A stretch of DNA of 64,000 nt from Bradyrhizobium sp. ARR65 (GTDB taxonomy: Bacteria > Pseudomonadota > Alphaproteobacteria > Rhizobiales > Xanthobacteraceae), in NCBI RefSeq assembly GCF_000472385.1, contig NZ_AWZU01000011.1, forward strand, positions 120,052 through 184,051, in the 5' to 3' direction. Within the stretch, counting starts at the first letter, position 1, and every line of letters begins with the position of its first letter. The notes under the pieces were generated by a model. It was not told where the DNA came from, made no database searches, and worked only from the letters and a program-made list of their open reading frames with translations. Below, piece by piece: positions 1 to 8,824 of this stretch. Made by a program: the position numbers and the translations under genes.

Positions 1-809
1 ACTTGGTGTATGGCGATGTAGGCCACCAATGTCCAAAGGACCGGGTACAGTCCCTGGGTCACCGCGACGAGAAGGGCCGGGATGGCGGCAAGGATTGGCC
101 CGAGATAGGGAACGAACTCGGCGATCCCGGCGATTGCACCGAGGGCGAGTGGCGAGGGGAGCCCGATGAGCCAGACGGCAAACGTGGAAAGCAGGCCGAT
201 CAGCAGCATCTGGATGAGCTGACCGAGGAGCCACAGTCGGAGCGCCCGGCCGATATCGTCTATGGTGTCGGCGGCGATCAGACGCGATTTCCCCGGGAAC
301 AGGTAGGCCGCACCGCTGCGGTAGAGGTCGGGTTGCGCTGCAAGATAAATGCCCGCAAAAACGATGAAGATGACCGCCTCGACGAGGTGGAGACTGATTT
401 TGAGTACGTCACCGAGCAGGCTGCTCAGCGATGGCATTTCCCCGCTGATGTGCGACAACACCAGCCGGCCGAACTGGGAATTTTGCAGCGTCTTCGTGAT
501 TGATGTCGTTGCCGAATTGGCCCGGCTGAGGACGTCCTCAAGCTCGGAGCTCATCTGCGTGCCGAACAGGAAGGCAGATCCGCCGATCGCAACGAGCACA
601 AGGAGTCCAGCGATGAGCAGGGCAACCCAACGCGGCAGGCGACACCAGCGCACAAACGGCTCGCTCACCAGCTCAAGGAGCGTTGCAACCAGCACCGAGC
701 CGACCAGGACCAGAAGAAAATCTCGCAGATACCATGCCAGAAACGCGAGCGATGCGAGCGCGACAGCAATCGCGGCCCGTTTCACAAATTCAGAAGTTGC
801 GGCAGTCAT
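1..809 (-). CDS. AI-2E family transporter (DUF20), partial at the window edge
   Basis: Polytopic inner-membrane protein of the AI-2E exporter/permease family; the substrate cannot be told from sequence. The frame stays open from the ATG at 809 to base 1, so about 269 residues are present and the C-terminus lies outside the window (family usually 350-400). Two hydrophobic hairpins occur near residues 10-40 and 58-80, followed by an amphipathic region (FGTQMSSELEDVL) and the family-typical LPSPLALGAIAGIAEFVPYL stretch near residue 235. The ATG at 809 gives the expected short N-terminus; no strong ribosome site is visible, and an in-frame GTG lies 18 bases upstream. No neighbour suggests a pathway. 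The family call is firm. Confidence 0.88.
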   Translation of the reverse strand, partial: MTAATSEFVKRAAIAVALASLAFLAWYLRDFLLVLVGSVLVATLLELVSEPFVRWCRLPRWVALLIAGLLVLVAIGGSAFLFGTQMSSELEDVLSRANSATTSITKTLQNSQFGRLVLSHISGEMPSLSSLLGDVLKISLHLVEAVIFIVFAGIYLAAQPDLYRSGAAYLFPGKSRLIAADTIDDIGRALRLWLLGQLIQMLLIGLLSTFAVWLIGLPSPLALGAIAGIAEFVPYLGPILAAIPALLVAVTQGLYPVLWTLVAYIAIHQ

Positions 810-1114
810 GAGGCGACTGAACCACACTTGGCTCCTGGCTCCGCCCTCAAGATCAACCAACACCGCACGGCGGCTGTTCCAACACCTGCCCGGCCAGCCC
901 TGCGAAGGGCGCGCCCACGCCGCCGATGACAAACGTACGGGACCGTACTGCCGTGGCGGAATGTAGGAGCGACGACTTGAGCGCGCGTGCCTCAAGGGCA
1001 CGGTTAGCGGAACGAGCGGACGGAGCCTAGTTCTGATTTTTGACGCGCATGCGAGATGATGAACGCGCTAATCAGAGGGAATGGTCCCTCGGCCCAGAGC
1101 GAAGGTTTCGTAAG
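810..1114. other. Intergenic, no gene seen
   Basis: About 300 bases lie between the start of the AI-2E protein and the stop of the last ABC permease gene, both on the minus strand. No convincing ORF, strong terminator hairpin or repeat was recognised. It presumably holds the promoter of the AI-2E gene. Confidence 0.5.
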
Positions 1115-1960
1115 CTATTTGACGGCGCCGCCCGTAATGCCAGAGATAAAGCGATCGAGGAACAAGTTGTAGGCGATCGCTACCGGAATGCTGGCGATCA
1201 AGGCGCCGGCCATGATCTCGCCCCAGAAAAAGATGTCGCCGCGCACGAGATCAGTGGCGACTCCAAGAGTGATCGGCTTCTGGGCCGAGGAGGAAATGAA
1301 AGTCAGCGCGTAGACGAACTCCTGCAAGGTCAGGGTGAAGGTAAAGATCACCGCCGTCAGGATGGCCGGCAGTGACAGCGGAAGCACCATCTTGATGAAA
1401 GCGCCGAACACGCTGCATCCGTCGACGATCGCCGCCTCCTCGATTTCCACCGGCATCGCCTTGAAGAACCCCATCAACAGCCAGGTGCAGAACGGGATCG
1501 TAAAGGTCGGATAGACCAGCACGAGCGACCACATCGAATTCTGCAAACCCAGATTGGCGATAATCCGCGACAGCGGCAGGAACAGCAGGGTCGGCGGCAC
1601 GAGATAGGTCAGGAAGATGCCGATTCCCATTGCCTCGCCGCTGCGGCCGGTCATCCGCGCCAGGCTGTAGCCGGCAGGCAGCGCGGCGATCAGCGTGATC
1701 ACGACCACGCAGACGCCGATGATGAGCGAATTCACAAGCCAGCGTCCAAACAGGGTTTGCTCGAACAGGTAGCGGAAATGCTCAAGTGTGGGCGGCTCAT
1801 TGAACCAGAACGGAACGTTGGTGACGTTATAGAGGTCGGGATTGCTTTTCAGGGAGGTGATCAGCATCCAATAGAACGGAAAGGTCGTCAGGCCGACGAA
1901 GAATGCGATCGCGAGATAGAATGCGACCTCCTTGCCGACCTTGGCGATGACTCGTCGCAT
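1115..1960 (-). CDS. Carbohydrate ABC transporter permease, MalG type (CUT1)
   Basis: Second inner-membrane permease of a sugar or polyol ABC importer, 281 residues with six predicted membrane segments. The cytoplasmic EAA loop that docks on the ATPase is visible as EEAAIVDGCSVFGAF with the following LPLSLP near residues 185-205. Its start lies 2 bases after the stop of the upstream MalF-type permease, so the two are almost certainly co-translated. It is the last gene of a four-gene minus-strand operon (binding protein, ATPase, two permeases). The substrate is unknown; CUT1 systems carry di- and oligosaccharides, glycerol phosphate or polyols. Confidence 0.93.
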   Translation of the reverse strand: MRRVIAKVGKEVAFYLAIAFFVGLTTFPFYWMLITSLKSNPDLYNVTNVPFWFNEPPTLEHFRYLFEQTLFGRWLVNSLIIGVCVVVITLIAALPAGYSLARMTGRSGEAMGIGIFLTYLVPPTLLFLPLSRIIANLGLQNSMWSLVLVYPTFTIPFCTWLLMGFFKAMPVEIEEAAIVDGCSVFGAFIKMVLPLSLPAILTAVIFTFTLTLQEFVYALTFISSSAQKPITLGVATDLVRGDIFFWGEIMAGALIASIPVAIAYNLFLDRFISGITGGAVK

Positions 1961-1962
1961 CT

Positions 1963-2895
1963 TCAGATCTCCCGCCGCCGGATGAAGCGCAGCATGCCTA
2001 TGACCACCAGGAATAGCACCGGCAACATGAACAGCGAGATGGCGGCGCCATGCGACACGTCACCGGAGACGATGCCGACCTGGAAGCCTTCGAAACCGAG
2101 CACTGAGGTGGCGTTGACCGGACCGCCATTGGTCAGGAGATACACGACAGATAGATCGGTGAAAGTGAACACGATCCCGAAGATCAGGCCGATCGCAACG
2201 ATCGGCAGGATCATCGGCAGGATGATCTGGTAATTGCGCCGCCAGAATCCCGCACCGTCGACCGTGGCGGCGTCGATGATGTCCTGCGGCACCGAGGTAA
2301 TGCCGGCGAGAAAGACGACGATCGCGAACGGGAAGAAACGCCACGCATTGACCACGATCACACACAGCATCGCCAGATGCGGGTTGCCGAGCCAGTTCGG
2401 AGCGTTGGAGCGGTCGATGACGCCGAGCGCGATCAGCGTCCAGTTGATGACGCTGTAGAGCGAGTCGAACATCCACTCCCAGGCGACGCTGGCGAGCGCG
2501 ATCGGTACAGCCCATGGCAGGATGATAAGGGCTCTGACGATCTTGCGCCCGGGGAACGGGCGCAACAAGAGCAGCGCGCCGAACTTGCCCAGGATGAGCC
2601 CGAGCAGCTGCGATCCGAAGGTGAAGAGGAAGGTGTTGCCCAGCGTGTCCAGGAACACCGGGTTCTGGATGACCTGTTCGAAATTTGAAAGGCCGACGAA
2701 GCGCCAGGAAGGATCGTAGATGGTGTAGGCGCTAATGGAGTAATACACGGCCAGCAGGAATGGCACCCCGACCAGCAGAAAGACGTAGAGAATGGCCGGC
2801 GCGACGAAGAGCGCGCCGAGCACGTCGCGGCGATCCAGGATGAAGCGGAAGCGCGAGACGGGTTGCTTGCGGACTGGTTCGGCGATCGTAACCAT
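1963..2895 (-). CDS. Carbohydrate ABC transporter permease, MalF type (CUT1)
   Basis: First inner-membrane permease of the importer, about 310 residues. The EAA docking loop reads DAATVDGAGFWRRNY followed by ILPMILP, near residues 215-240. The frame can also start at a TTG at 2904; the ATG at 2895 is preferred because no strong ribosome site favours TTG. It follows the ATPase gene stop after about 15 bases and precedes the MalG-type permease by 2 bases. The N-terminus is cytoplasmic and basic (PVRKQPVSRFRF) before the first membrane helix near residue 30. Confidence 0.92.
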   Translation of the reverse strand: MVTIAEPVRKQPVSRFRFILDRRDVLGALFVAPAILYVFLLVGVPFLLAVYYSISAYTIYDPSWRFVGLSNFEQVIQNPVFLDTLGNTFLFTFGSQLLGLILGKFGALLLLRPFPGRKIVRALIILPWAVPIALASVAWEWMFDSLYSVINWTLIALGVIDRSNAPNWLGNPHLAMLCVIVVNAWRFFPFAIVVFLAGITSVPQDIIDAATVDGAGFWRRNYQIILPMILPIVAIGLIFGIVFTFTDLSVVYLLTNGGPVNATSVLGFEGFQVGIVSGDVSHGAAISLFMLPVLFLVVIGMLRFIRRREI

Positions 2896-2910
2896 CGGCG
2901 ACAACTCGCT

Positions 2911-3957
2911 TTACGAGCGGTTCACGCGCTTGCCATCGTGATCGAAGTAGCGCAGCGCGCTGTTGCGCACCGCGAAACGATGCCATTCGCCGGGGCGGAT
3001 GCTTTCCTCCGCAACATGCGCCGGCGGCAATTTCGCCGTGATGAGCTGCGGCGATTCAAAGCCTTCGATCACGCCATAGGCGATCCGCTCGGAGCCGAGA
3101 TATTCGCAACGATCGACGCGGAACGAGAATTCGGTGACTCCGCCGTTGCCGTCGTCGACCATTTCCCTGGGCAGGAAGTTCTCCGGCCGAAAGCCAAGAT
3201 AGGCGTCATTGCGCGCCAGCAGGTTCATCGGCGGAGAGCCGACAAAAGTCGCGACGAAGCGGTCGGCGGGCTCGTTATAGATCTCCGCTGGCGTTCCGAC
3301 CTGACGCACCTTGCCATGCTCGATCACCGCAATGCGGTCGCCCATGCCCATGGCCTCAACCTGATCGTGGGTGACGTAGATCGTAGTGACGCCCACCCGC
3401 TGCTGGAACTGCTTGATCTCCTGTCGAGCCGAAGCGCGCAGCTTCGCGTCCAGATTAGAGAGCGGCTCGTCGAGCAGGAGTGCGGTCGGCTCGCGCACCA
3501 GCGCGCGCGCCAACGCAACACGTTGTCGTTCGCCGCCCGAGAGTTGGCGTGGCCGTCGGTCGAGCAGATGCGAAAGTCCGAGCAGCTGCGCCGCCCATTT
3601 GACCTTCCTGTCGATCTCGGCGCGGGAAGCGCGCTGCGTTCGCAGCGGGAATGCGATGTTGTTGCGTACCGTATAGTGCGGATACAGCCCATAGCTCTGG
3701 AACATCATCGCAACGCCGCGGGCACGCGGCGGGATGTCATTAACGATACTGCCGCCGATGATCAGATCGCCGGCGGTCTGCCGTTCAAGCCCGCAGATGA
3801 TGCGAAGAAGCGTCGTCTTCCCGCAGCCGGAGGGTCCGAGCAGCACTATGAACTCGCCGTCGGGTACGGCGAGCGTGATGCCGTTGACGGCGAGAACTTC
3901 ATCAAACTGTTTGACGATATTCGTGGCCAGGACGGCAGCCATTGGATATCCGGACAT
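2911..3957 (-). CDS. ABC transporter ATP-binding protein, UgpC/MalK type
   Basis: Cytoplasmic ATPase that powers the sugar importer, about 348 residues, the usual UgpC/MalK length. Motifs in order: Walker A GPSGCGKTT, signature LSGGERQRVALARAL, Walker B ALLLDEPLSNLD, and the H-loop TIYVTHDQ. A C-terminal TOBE/OB-like regulatory domain follows (FRPENFLP onward), as in MalK. A TTG at 3969 and ATGs at 3957 and 3942 are all possible starts; none has a clear Shine-Dalgarno, so the start is uncertain by five residues. It lies between the binding protein (120-base gap) and the permease genes. Confidence 0.93.
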   Translation of the reverse strand: MSGYPMAAVLATNIVKQFDEVLAVNGITLAVPDGEFIVLLGPSGCGKTTLLRIICGLERQTAGDLIIGGSIVNDIPPRARGVAMMFQSYGLYPHYTVRNNIAFPLRTQRASRAEIDRKVKWAAQLLGLSHLLDRRPRQLSGGERQRVALARALVREPTALLLDEPLSNLDAKLRASARQEIKQFQQRVGVTTIYVTHDQVEAMGMGDRIAVIEHGKVRQVGTPAEIYNEPADRFVATFVGSPPMNLLARNDAYLGFRPENFLPREMVDDGNGGVTEFSFRVDRCEYLGSERIAYGVIEGFESPQLITAKLPPAHVAEESIRPGEWHRFAVRNSALRYFDHDGKRVNRS

Positions 3958-4090
3958 TGGAGTTGACAATCGGCGCCGCCGTTGTTCGGCGGCGCGCCTT
4001 CGAGTTCTTCCCCAGTCTGGCTCCTTGAGCCGATAGCGGCGGCTTGCCTGGACGGAGGAGGGTACTGTCGAGGCGATGGCCGTCGCGCTT

Positions 4091-5434
4091 TTAAGCCCTG
4101 TGTTGCCACTTTTTGAAAATGGCTTCGCACTGCTGGGTGGCCCATTTGACCGAGTCTTCGGCGCTCACGCCAGTCGCGCCCTTCGCCATCATGTCGCAGA
4201 TGATGAAGTCATTGTAGACTTCATCCGTAGCGGGCCAGGATGGCCCGGGATAGCCAGGCGCCGCCGACCACTCGTCGGAGGTCTGTAAGACGGCGAGCTT
4301 GTCGTGCGGCGTCGAGGTCGGGTCGTCCGACAGCAGCGGCATAGGCTTGGGCACTATATTGGCGAAGATCGGCATGTTGTAGCCGGAACTCGCCTTGAAG
4401 GCCTCGACCCAATTGTCGGCGTAGTATTTGAGGAAATCCTTCGCCGCATCCTGGTTCTTGGCGAATTTCCAGATGCCGTAGAACTCGGCGGCGGCCCCCA
4501 TGATCTGGCGCACGGGCCCTTTCGGCGGCTTCATGACAAAGATGTCGTCGGCCACTTTCTTGTTGAGCTGCTGGGCGGTGCGATAGGCCGAGATCGGGTT
4601 GATGATCAGCGAGCTAACGCCGGAATCGATGTACTGATTGTTGCTGGCATCGCTCCAAGACAACACGTCCGGTGTCATCGCCTCCTTGTAGAGGGCGGCG
4701 ACGAACTTCACGGCTTCAACGCTCTCCTTGCTGTTCAGCACGACGTGCTTGCCGGCTTCGTCCTGAACCGCGCCACCATAGCTCCACAAGAGCCCGCGCC
4801 AGGTCGTGTTCGGGTCGTTGGAATGGCCCAGCGAGATGCCGACCGGGTTGCCTTTGGCCTTCAGCTTGGCGCCGCCGATCCGAATATTGTCCCAGCTATC
4901 CGGCTGCATTCCGATGCCGTCCCACAGGCTCTTTCGGTACATGACAGGGAAGTTGATGTAATAGTCTGGAAACGCTGACCAGCTATGGTCATCCTGGTTG
5001 TAGCCGATCTGCCTGCCGATCACGGTGATCTTGCCGTACTTCTGCTCAACCGACTCGACGAGGCTCGTGACGTCGACCAGGAACTTTCGGTAGAGATGCG
5101 CACCACCAGCGCCGTTCCAGCCGAACAGGTCGTGTCCTGCCTGGGCCGAGGCTTCCGCGGCCGCGCGGGCCGCAACGTCCTGGACGGGGATGTGGTCGAC
5201 CGTGACGCCGATCTGGTTCTTCTCACCCCAGTCCCTTGCGAACTTGTCGAACCACTTGTCGTAGGCGGGGACAAAATGGCTCCATTGGACGATCGAAAGC
5301 GTCTTCGCATCGGCGAGTGCGCGCGACACGAATGGCGCGGAAATGAGCGGTGCCGTGCCGGCGGCAATGAGGGTGAAACCCGTTTGCTTTAAGAAACGAC
5401 GTCGCGTGACGCGCGCGAGTTTGCGCGTTCTCAT
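4091..5434 (-). CDS. Extracellular sugar-binding protein of the ABC importer, Tat-exported
   Basis: Periplasmic solute-binding protein (bacterial family 1), 447 residues from the ATG at 5434. That ATG is preceded by a strong GGAGGAGGGA ribosome site; an upstream in-frame start at 5503 has none. The N-terminus carries a twin-arginine signal (TRRRFLKQTGF) and an ALA-type cleavage site near residue 42, so it is probably exported folded by Tat. The mature part contains the family hallmarks ADAKTLSIVQWSHFVPAYDKW and a C-terminal WATQQCEAIFKKW helix. It is first in the operon and probably the most expressed. The ligand is not predictable. Confidence 0.93.
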   Translation of the reverse strand: MRTRKLARVTRRRFLKQTGFTLIAAGTAPLISAPFVSRALADAKTLSIVQWSHFVPAYDKWFDKFARDWGEKNQIGVTVDHIPVQDVAARAAAEASAQAGHDLFGWNGAGGAHLYRKFLVDVTSLVESVEQKYGKITVIGRQIGYNQDDHSWSAFPDYYINFPVMYRKSLWDGIGMQPDSWDNIRIGGAKLKAKGNPVGISLGHSNDPNTTWRGLLWSYGGAVQDEAGKHVVLNSKESVEAVKFVAALYKEAMTPDVLSWSDASNNQYIDSGVSSLIINPISAYRTAQQLNKKVADDIFVMKPPKGPVRQIMGAAAEFYGIWKFAKNQDAAKDFLKYYADNWVEAFKASSGYNMPIFANIVPKPMPLLSDDPTSTPHDKLAVLQTSDEWSAAPGYPGPSWPATDEVYNDFIICDMMAKGATGVSAEDSVKWATQQCEAIFKKWQHRA

Positions 5435-5688
5435 ATTCAATCCCTCCTCCCTTTGCCTCCAGTCGGAGAAGGCGAATCCAGATGAGGGATTTGTCTCGTC
5501 CACTGGACCTTTTTTATTGCTGCATTATGCCGCCAAACGTATGCATCTGCATTTCGACTTAAGCCTGTCAGCAAACATGACGGATTCACCTTCCAAGTAC
5601 GTCATCGTACGAAGAAGGCGCGAAGATGCGTCGCTCGCTGGCGGTGCTGCGGTAGGTCGTATCGGCACCGCGAAGCCCGAGTCCCCGA

Positions 5689-5919
5689 TCAGAGTCCTAT
5701 TTTAGCCTGCCAAAACGATCCGAGTACATGAGCAGCAAAAAGCCGAGCACCAAATACGGCGGCAAAGAGCGCGCTCTTTCGAATGATCTGCAGTGACAGG
5801 CCAAGCTCGTTGTCCGCGATGTCTGCCAATCCGAACGCGGTCAGAATGGCCGCCGCAAAAAAGATCAACGCGCTTACGGTGCGATGGGCCACCTCTCGCA
5901 TGACGTGATCATGCAACAT
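5689..5919 (-). CDS. Small membrane protein of unknown function
   Basis: A 76-residue frame with two hydrophobic stretches (SALIFFAAAILTAFGLADIA and an ALFAAVFGARLFAAHVLG segment), suggesting a two-helix inner-membrane protein. The ATG at 5919 is chosen because GGAG lies 8 bases upstream; the frame continues further upstream with low-complexity, non-protein-like sequence. No family is recognised. It could be a chance ORF, so confidence is modest. Confidence 0.42.
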   Translation of the reverse strand: MLHDHVMREVAHRTVSALIFFAAAILTAFGLADIADNELGLSLQIIRKSALFAAVFGARLFAAHVLGSFWQAKIGL

Positions 5920-6206
5920 CACTGCGGCTCCAGCAACACGCAATGCTCCGCTGCGATCGATGCGCCATTCATGTGCGTTGGCATGTCCGTTGGTCTCGGG
6001 CGCACGAATATGTCCGCCGCCTCTTATGTACGGTGGCGTACCGTCGCTGCTGATGCGAGGCCGCGTCGGCAGGCTCGTGCAAGTTCCATGCAAGTGAGCC
6101 CCACAACACTGCTCAAGCCTGTGAGGCGGCTCACTTCTCCGGAGCGCAGTTTGCGCTAGATGATAGCGCTGCAATTTCTTCCAGTGCTGCCGGACGGAGA
6201 TCTCAC

Positions 6207-6419
6207 ATGAAGGGTTTAGTTGTGTCTGCAATCGCAGCCGTTGCTCTTCTCTCAGCCGCGACCGGAATAATGCGATCGCACCCGCTGTCGAACCATGGAT
6301 TCACGGCGACCGCCGGTATGTCCACATTGCAGGACATGCAAAGCGGCCGCGCCGACAAGCTGCCGGTCGAGACCTTTGAGGATCGCTCCTTGGTATATCC
6401 GAGGGAGGCGACGCGCTAA
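6207..6419 (+). CDS. Small exported protein of unknown function
   Basis: A 70-residue protein with a clear N-terminal signal (MKGLVVSAIAAVALLSAATG) and a short hydrophilic tail ending KLPVETFEDRSLVYPREATR. The ATG has a GGAG ribosome site 9 bases upstream. The tail resembles short rhizobial exported peptides with the (K)LPxExFEDxSLV(Y/F)P ending that I recall as uncharacterised. It stands alone between minus-strand genes. The function is unknown; the location is probably periplasm or membrane-anchored. Confidence 0.65.
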   Translation: MKGLVVSAIAAVALLSAATGIMRSHPLSNHGFTATAGMSTLQDMQSGRADKLPVETFEDRSLVYPREATR

Positions 6420-6508
6420 ACCTAAGGCCCGTAGCGAAACCGGGTTCATCGCGAAGGAGGCCCCTACAAGCGAGCTATTGGGACCAAGCTTGGTCGAAGC
6501 TCGAAACC

Positions 6509-6748
6509 TTACGGGCTCAGAAAGCTGCTATCGATCGGGTGCTCATTGCTGAGAAGACCAAGCGATGCCAATTCGCCTCGATGAACATCTGTCTCCAAAA
6601 TGGCCAAAAGTAACGCCAGCACGATAGCGGCATAGATGAGGGGCGGTGATGTCCCGACAGGCGCGTCGCGAGCACGTCGCGGCATCAAATCACGGAACGA
6701 CCGCCACCAATAGGTGAGCTGCAGATACGTTTTGGGTCGTATTTGCAT
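6509..6748 (-). CDS. Small single-pass membrane protein of unknown function
   Basis: A 79-residue frame with a basic N-terminal half (WWRSFRDLMPRRARD) and one hydrophobic helix (IYAAIVLALLLAILE) near residues 38-52, so probably a positively charged cytoplasmic segment with one anchor. An AAGGA ribosome site lies 8 bases before the ATG at 6748. No known domain is recognised. Coding is supported mainly by the ribosome site and plausible topology. Confidence 0.5.
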   Translation of the reverse strand: MQIRPKTYLQLTYWWRSFRDLMPRRARDAPVGTSPPLIYAAIVLALLLAILETDVHRGELASLGLLSNEHPIDSSFLSP

Positions 6749-7065
6749 GACGTCGTCCTTGACGTGTCGAATTGACGATAGGAATTGGCCTGTTGTGATT
6801 CAACGCCCACCGCGGCTTGCGCGACGTTTAGCGCCAGGAGGGCTCTCCGCCCTGCAATGCACCATGGAACGGAATGACGACCGCTGTCGTTGCGGCGCAG
6901 GAGGGAGGCGCAAACGTCCGGCCGAGCACCACGGGCGTCAAACTGCTGCTGGTATGCTGCGGCTGGTCCGGACCGTTCTGACTTGCGCGGTCTTGGACGC
7001 GCGGGTCAGCATCGCGGACGTTGAGCCGAGAGTGGTGATCGGGCCATAGCTCGTCGGGGCCGCTA
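6749..7065. other. Intergenic, no gene seen
   Basis: About 317 bases between the divergent small membrane gene and the WD40-cytochrome gene. ORFs in several frames read as low-complexity and were not accepted. It should contain the two divergent promoters; no clear -35/-10 pair was recognised. Confidence 0.45.
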
Positions 7066-8352
7066 ATGAATTGGACCGTAAGTCTCTTCATCGTCGTGGC
7101 TCTGTTGGCGCTTAGTCCAAGGCAGGTGCAAGCGCAACTGACGGGGCACGGCGGGCCGGTGCGGGCGATCGCCGTTTCGAGCGATGGCCAAAGCGCCCTG
7201 TCCGGGAGCTTCGATACCGCAGCCATCCGGTGGTCGCTCAGAACGGAATCCGCAGAGCAAGTCCTTCGTTTCCACTCGGACGCGGTGAATGCGGTTGCCC
7301 TCCTTAAGGACGGGCGAATGGCGACCGCAGGAGCGGATGCGCGGATAGCCATCTGGACCGCGGGTCGGCAGCAGCCGGATCAAATTTTCGAGGGGCATCG
7401 CGCGCCGATCGTCTCGCTTGCGGTCTCGCCCGATGGTGCGAAGCTCGCATCGGCGTCCTGGGATCACACGGTTCGACTCTGGTCGCTTGACGGCAGCGCG
7501 CAGCAGGTGCTTGAGGGGCACAGCCAGAACGTCAACGGCGTTGCGTTCGCGCCGGATGGACGATCACTGGTCAGTGTCGGTTACGATCTCGCACTAAGGA
7601 TCTGGCCACTCACGGGAGGGCCGCCGGACGTCGTTACGCTCCCGTCACCTCTCAACGCAGTCGCCATCGCACCCGACGGCGAAATCGCAACGGGCGGAGC
7701 CGACGGCAGGCTGCGGTTTCTGACCAAGGAGGGGAGGGAGATCGGGGAAGCGCAGGCTGGTTCGACGCCGATCGTTGCGCTGGCGATCTCTCCGGACGGT
7801 ACGCTGATAGCGGCAGCCGAAATTGGCGGCGCCGTGGCGGTGATCGATCGAAAGACGCGCCGCGTCGAGCGAACGCTGCTGGGTCCGGGTTCGCCGGTGT
7901 GGTCGCTGGCATTCCTGCTCGACAATGCAAGCTTGCTGACCGGCTGCGCCGACGGCAGGATCCGGCATTGGAACGCGCGTACCGGTAATCCCATCGGCTC
8001 GTCGCTGCAAGGCACGGCGCACGATCCGCTGGCCGCCTATGCCGGAGATCATGGTGCCGAGGTGTTCAGGGCCTGCGTTGCCTGTCATACACTGTCGGAG
8101 AAGGAGGCGCAGCGCGCCGGGCCCACGCTCGCCGGATTGTATGGCCGCAGGATTGCGTCGCTGCCCGGATATCGCTTCTCCGAGGCACTCAAGCACATGA
8201 ACATCATCTGGACGCCGGAAACCGTGTCTAGGCTCTTCGAAATCGGTCCGAGTGCCTACACGCCTGGTACCAAGATGCCGGAGCAGCGCATTGGATCGGC
8301 TGAGGACCGTAAGGCGCTCACGGATTTCTTGGGGCGTGCGACCGCCAAATGA
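7066..8352 (+). CDS. WD40 beta-propeller fused to a C-terminal cytochrome c
   Basis: A 428-residue exported protein. Residues 1-24 form a signal peptide (LFIVVALLALSP, cleavage near VQAQ). Residues 25-320 hold about seven WD40 repeats, recognisable by SPDGAKLASASWDHTVRLWS, GRSLVSVGYDLALRIW and LTGCADGRIRHWN. A class I cytochrome c follows, with heme site Cys337-x-x-Cys340-His341 (CVACHT) and a probable axial Met404 in GTKMPEQR. It is therefore a periplasmic heme protein with a protein-binding platform. It sits 5' of the formate dehydrogenase locus, but no operon link is shown. Its partner is unknown. WD40-cytochrome c architectures exist in proteobacteria; this one is not one I can assign a function. 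Confidence 0.88.
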   Translation: MNWTVSLFIVVALLALSPRQVQAQLTGHGGPVRAIAVSSDGQSALSGSFDTAAIRWSLRTESAEQVLRFHSDAVNAVALLKDGRMATAGADARIAIWTAGRQQPDQIFEGHRAPIVSLAVSPDGAKLASASWDHTVRLWSLDGSAQQVLEGHSQNVNGVAFAPDGRSLVSVGYDLALRIWPLTGGPPDVVTLPSPLNAVAIAPDGEIATGGADGRLRFLTKEGREIGEAQAGSTPIVALAISPDGTLIAAAEIGGAVAVIDRKTRRVERTLLGPGSPVWSLAFLLDNASLLTGCADGRIRHWNARTGNPIGSSLQGTAHDPLAAYAGDHGAEVFRACVACHTLSEKEAQRAGPTLAGLYGRRIASLPGYRFSEALKHMNIIWTPETVSRLFEIGPSAYTPGTKMPEQRIGSAEDRKALTDFLGRATAK

Positions 8353-8458
8353 GCGCGCTGCAGCAGGCCGTGCATGGCATTCGCCACGTCTGTAACCCTG
8401 CCCGAATGCCTGTTTTTGCCGTAAGTTCATCGCAGACGATAATCACGGGGAGGGCATC

Positions 8459-8761
8459 ATGTCTCGTCTCGCCACAGCTCTATTTGCGGGCGTTACCGCG
8501 ACGCTGCTTAGCGTCGCTGCATTCATGTCGGCCGCGGCTGCGGCTCCGTCCAAGGCTGACAAGACTGCCGCAAAGCAGGCGGTCATCGCGTGCAAGGCGG
8601 AGGCCAAGGGCAGGAAGGTCAAATGGCTCGCGCGTCGCAGATACGTAAACCATTGCGTCACGGAGGCTCTCAAGGACCGTCCGAACCTGGACGTCACTCA
8701 ATTGCTCAAGCAGCATCCGAATTTGACAGACCTCCCGGTCGAGCAATGGCCTGGGTTTTAG
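8459..8761 (+). CDS. Small exported two-cysteine protein, PsiF-repeat-like
   Basis: A 100-residue protein with a signal peptide (residues 1-28, VAAFMSAAAAAP) and a basic mature part with two cysteines about 25 residues apart (VIACKAEAK ... VNHCVTEAL). That spacing and charge recall PsiF-type repeats, where the pair forms a disulfide, but the match is weak. The ATG at 8459 has a GGGGAGGG ribosome site. It lies 100 bases after the WD40-cytochrome gene on the same strand. Function unknown, periplasmic. Confidence 0.75.
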   Translation: MSRLATALFAGVTATLLSVAAFMSAAAAAPSKADKTAAKQAVIACKAEAKGRKVKWLARRRYVNHCVTEALKDRPNLDVTQLLKQHPNLTDLPVEQWPGF

Positions 8762-8824
8762 ATTTGTGAGCCTACGCGCGAGGCGGACGCATGCGTCCGC
8801 GCAGCCCTTTGGCGGGTGTGCCGT

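Noticed and set aside
3..966. Plus-strand ORFs opposite the AI-2E transporter
   Set aside because: They read as low-complexity sequence opposite a minus-strand frame with clear AI-2E family motifs that runs off the window.
5435..5688. A regulator or operator upstream of the sugar ABC operon
   Set aside because: No regulator gene or clear dyad was found; only the ribosome site of the binding-protein gene is convincing.
8349..8648. ORF overlapping the WD40-cytochrome stop by ATGA
   Set aside because: The overlap looks like coupling, but the product is Arg/Ser-rich and overlaps the better-supported exported gene at 8459-8761.
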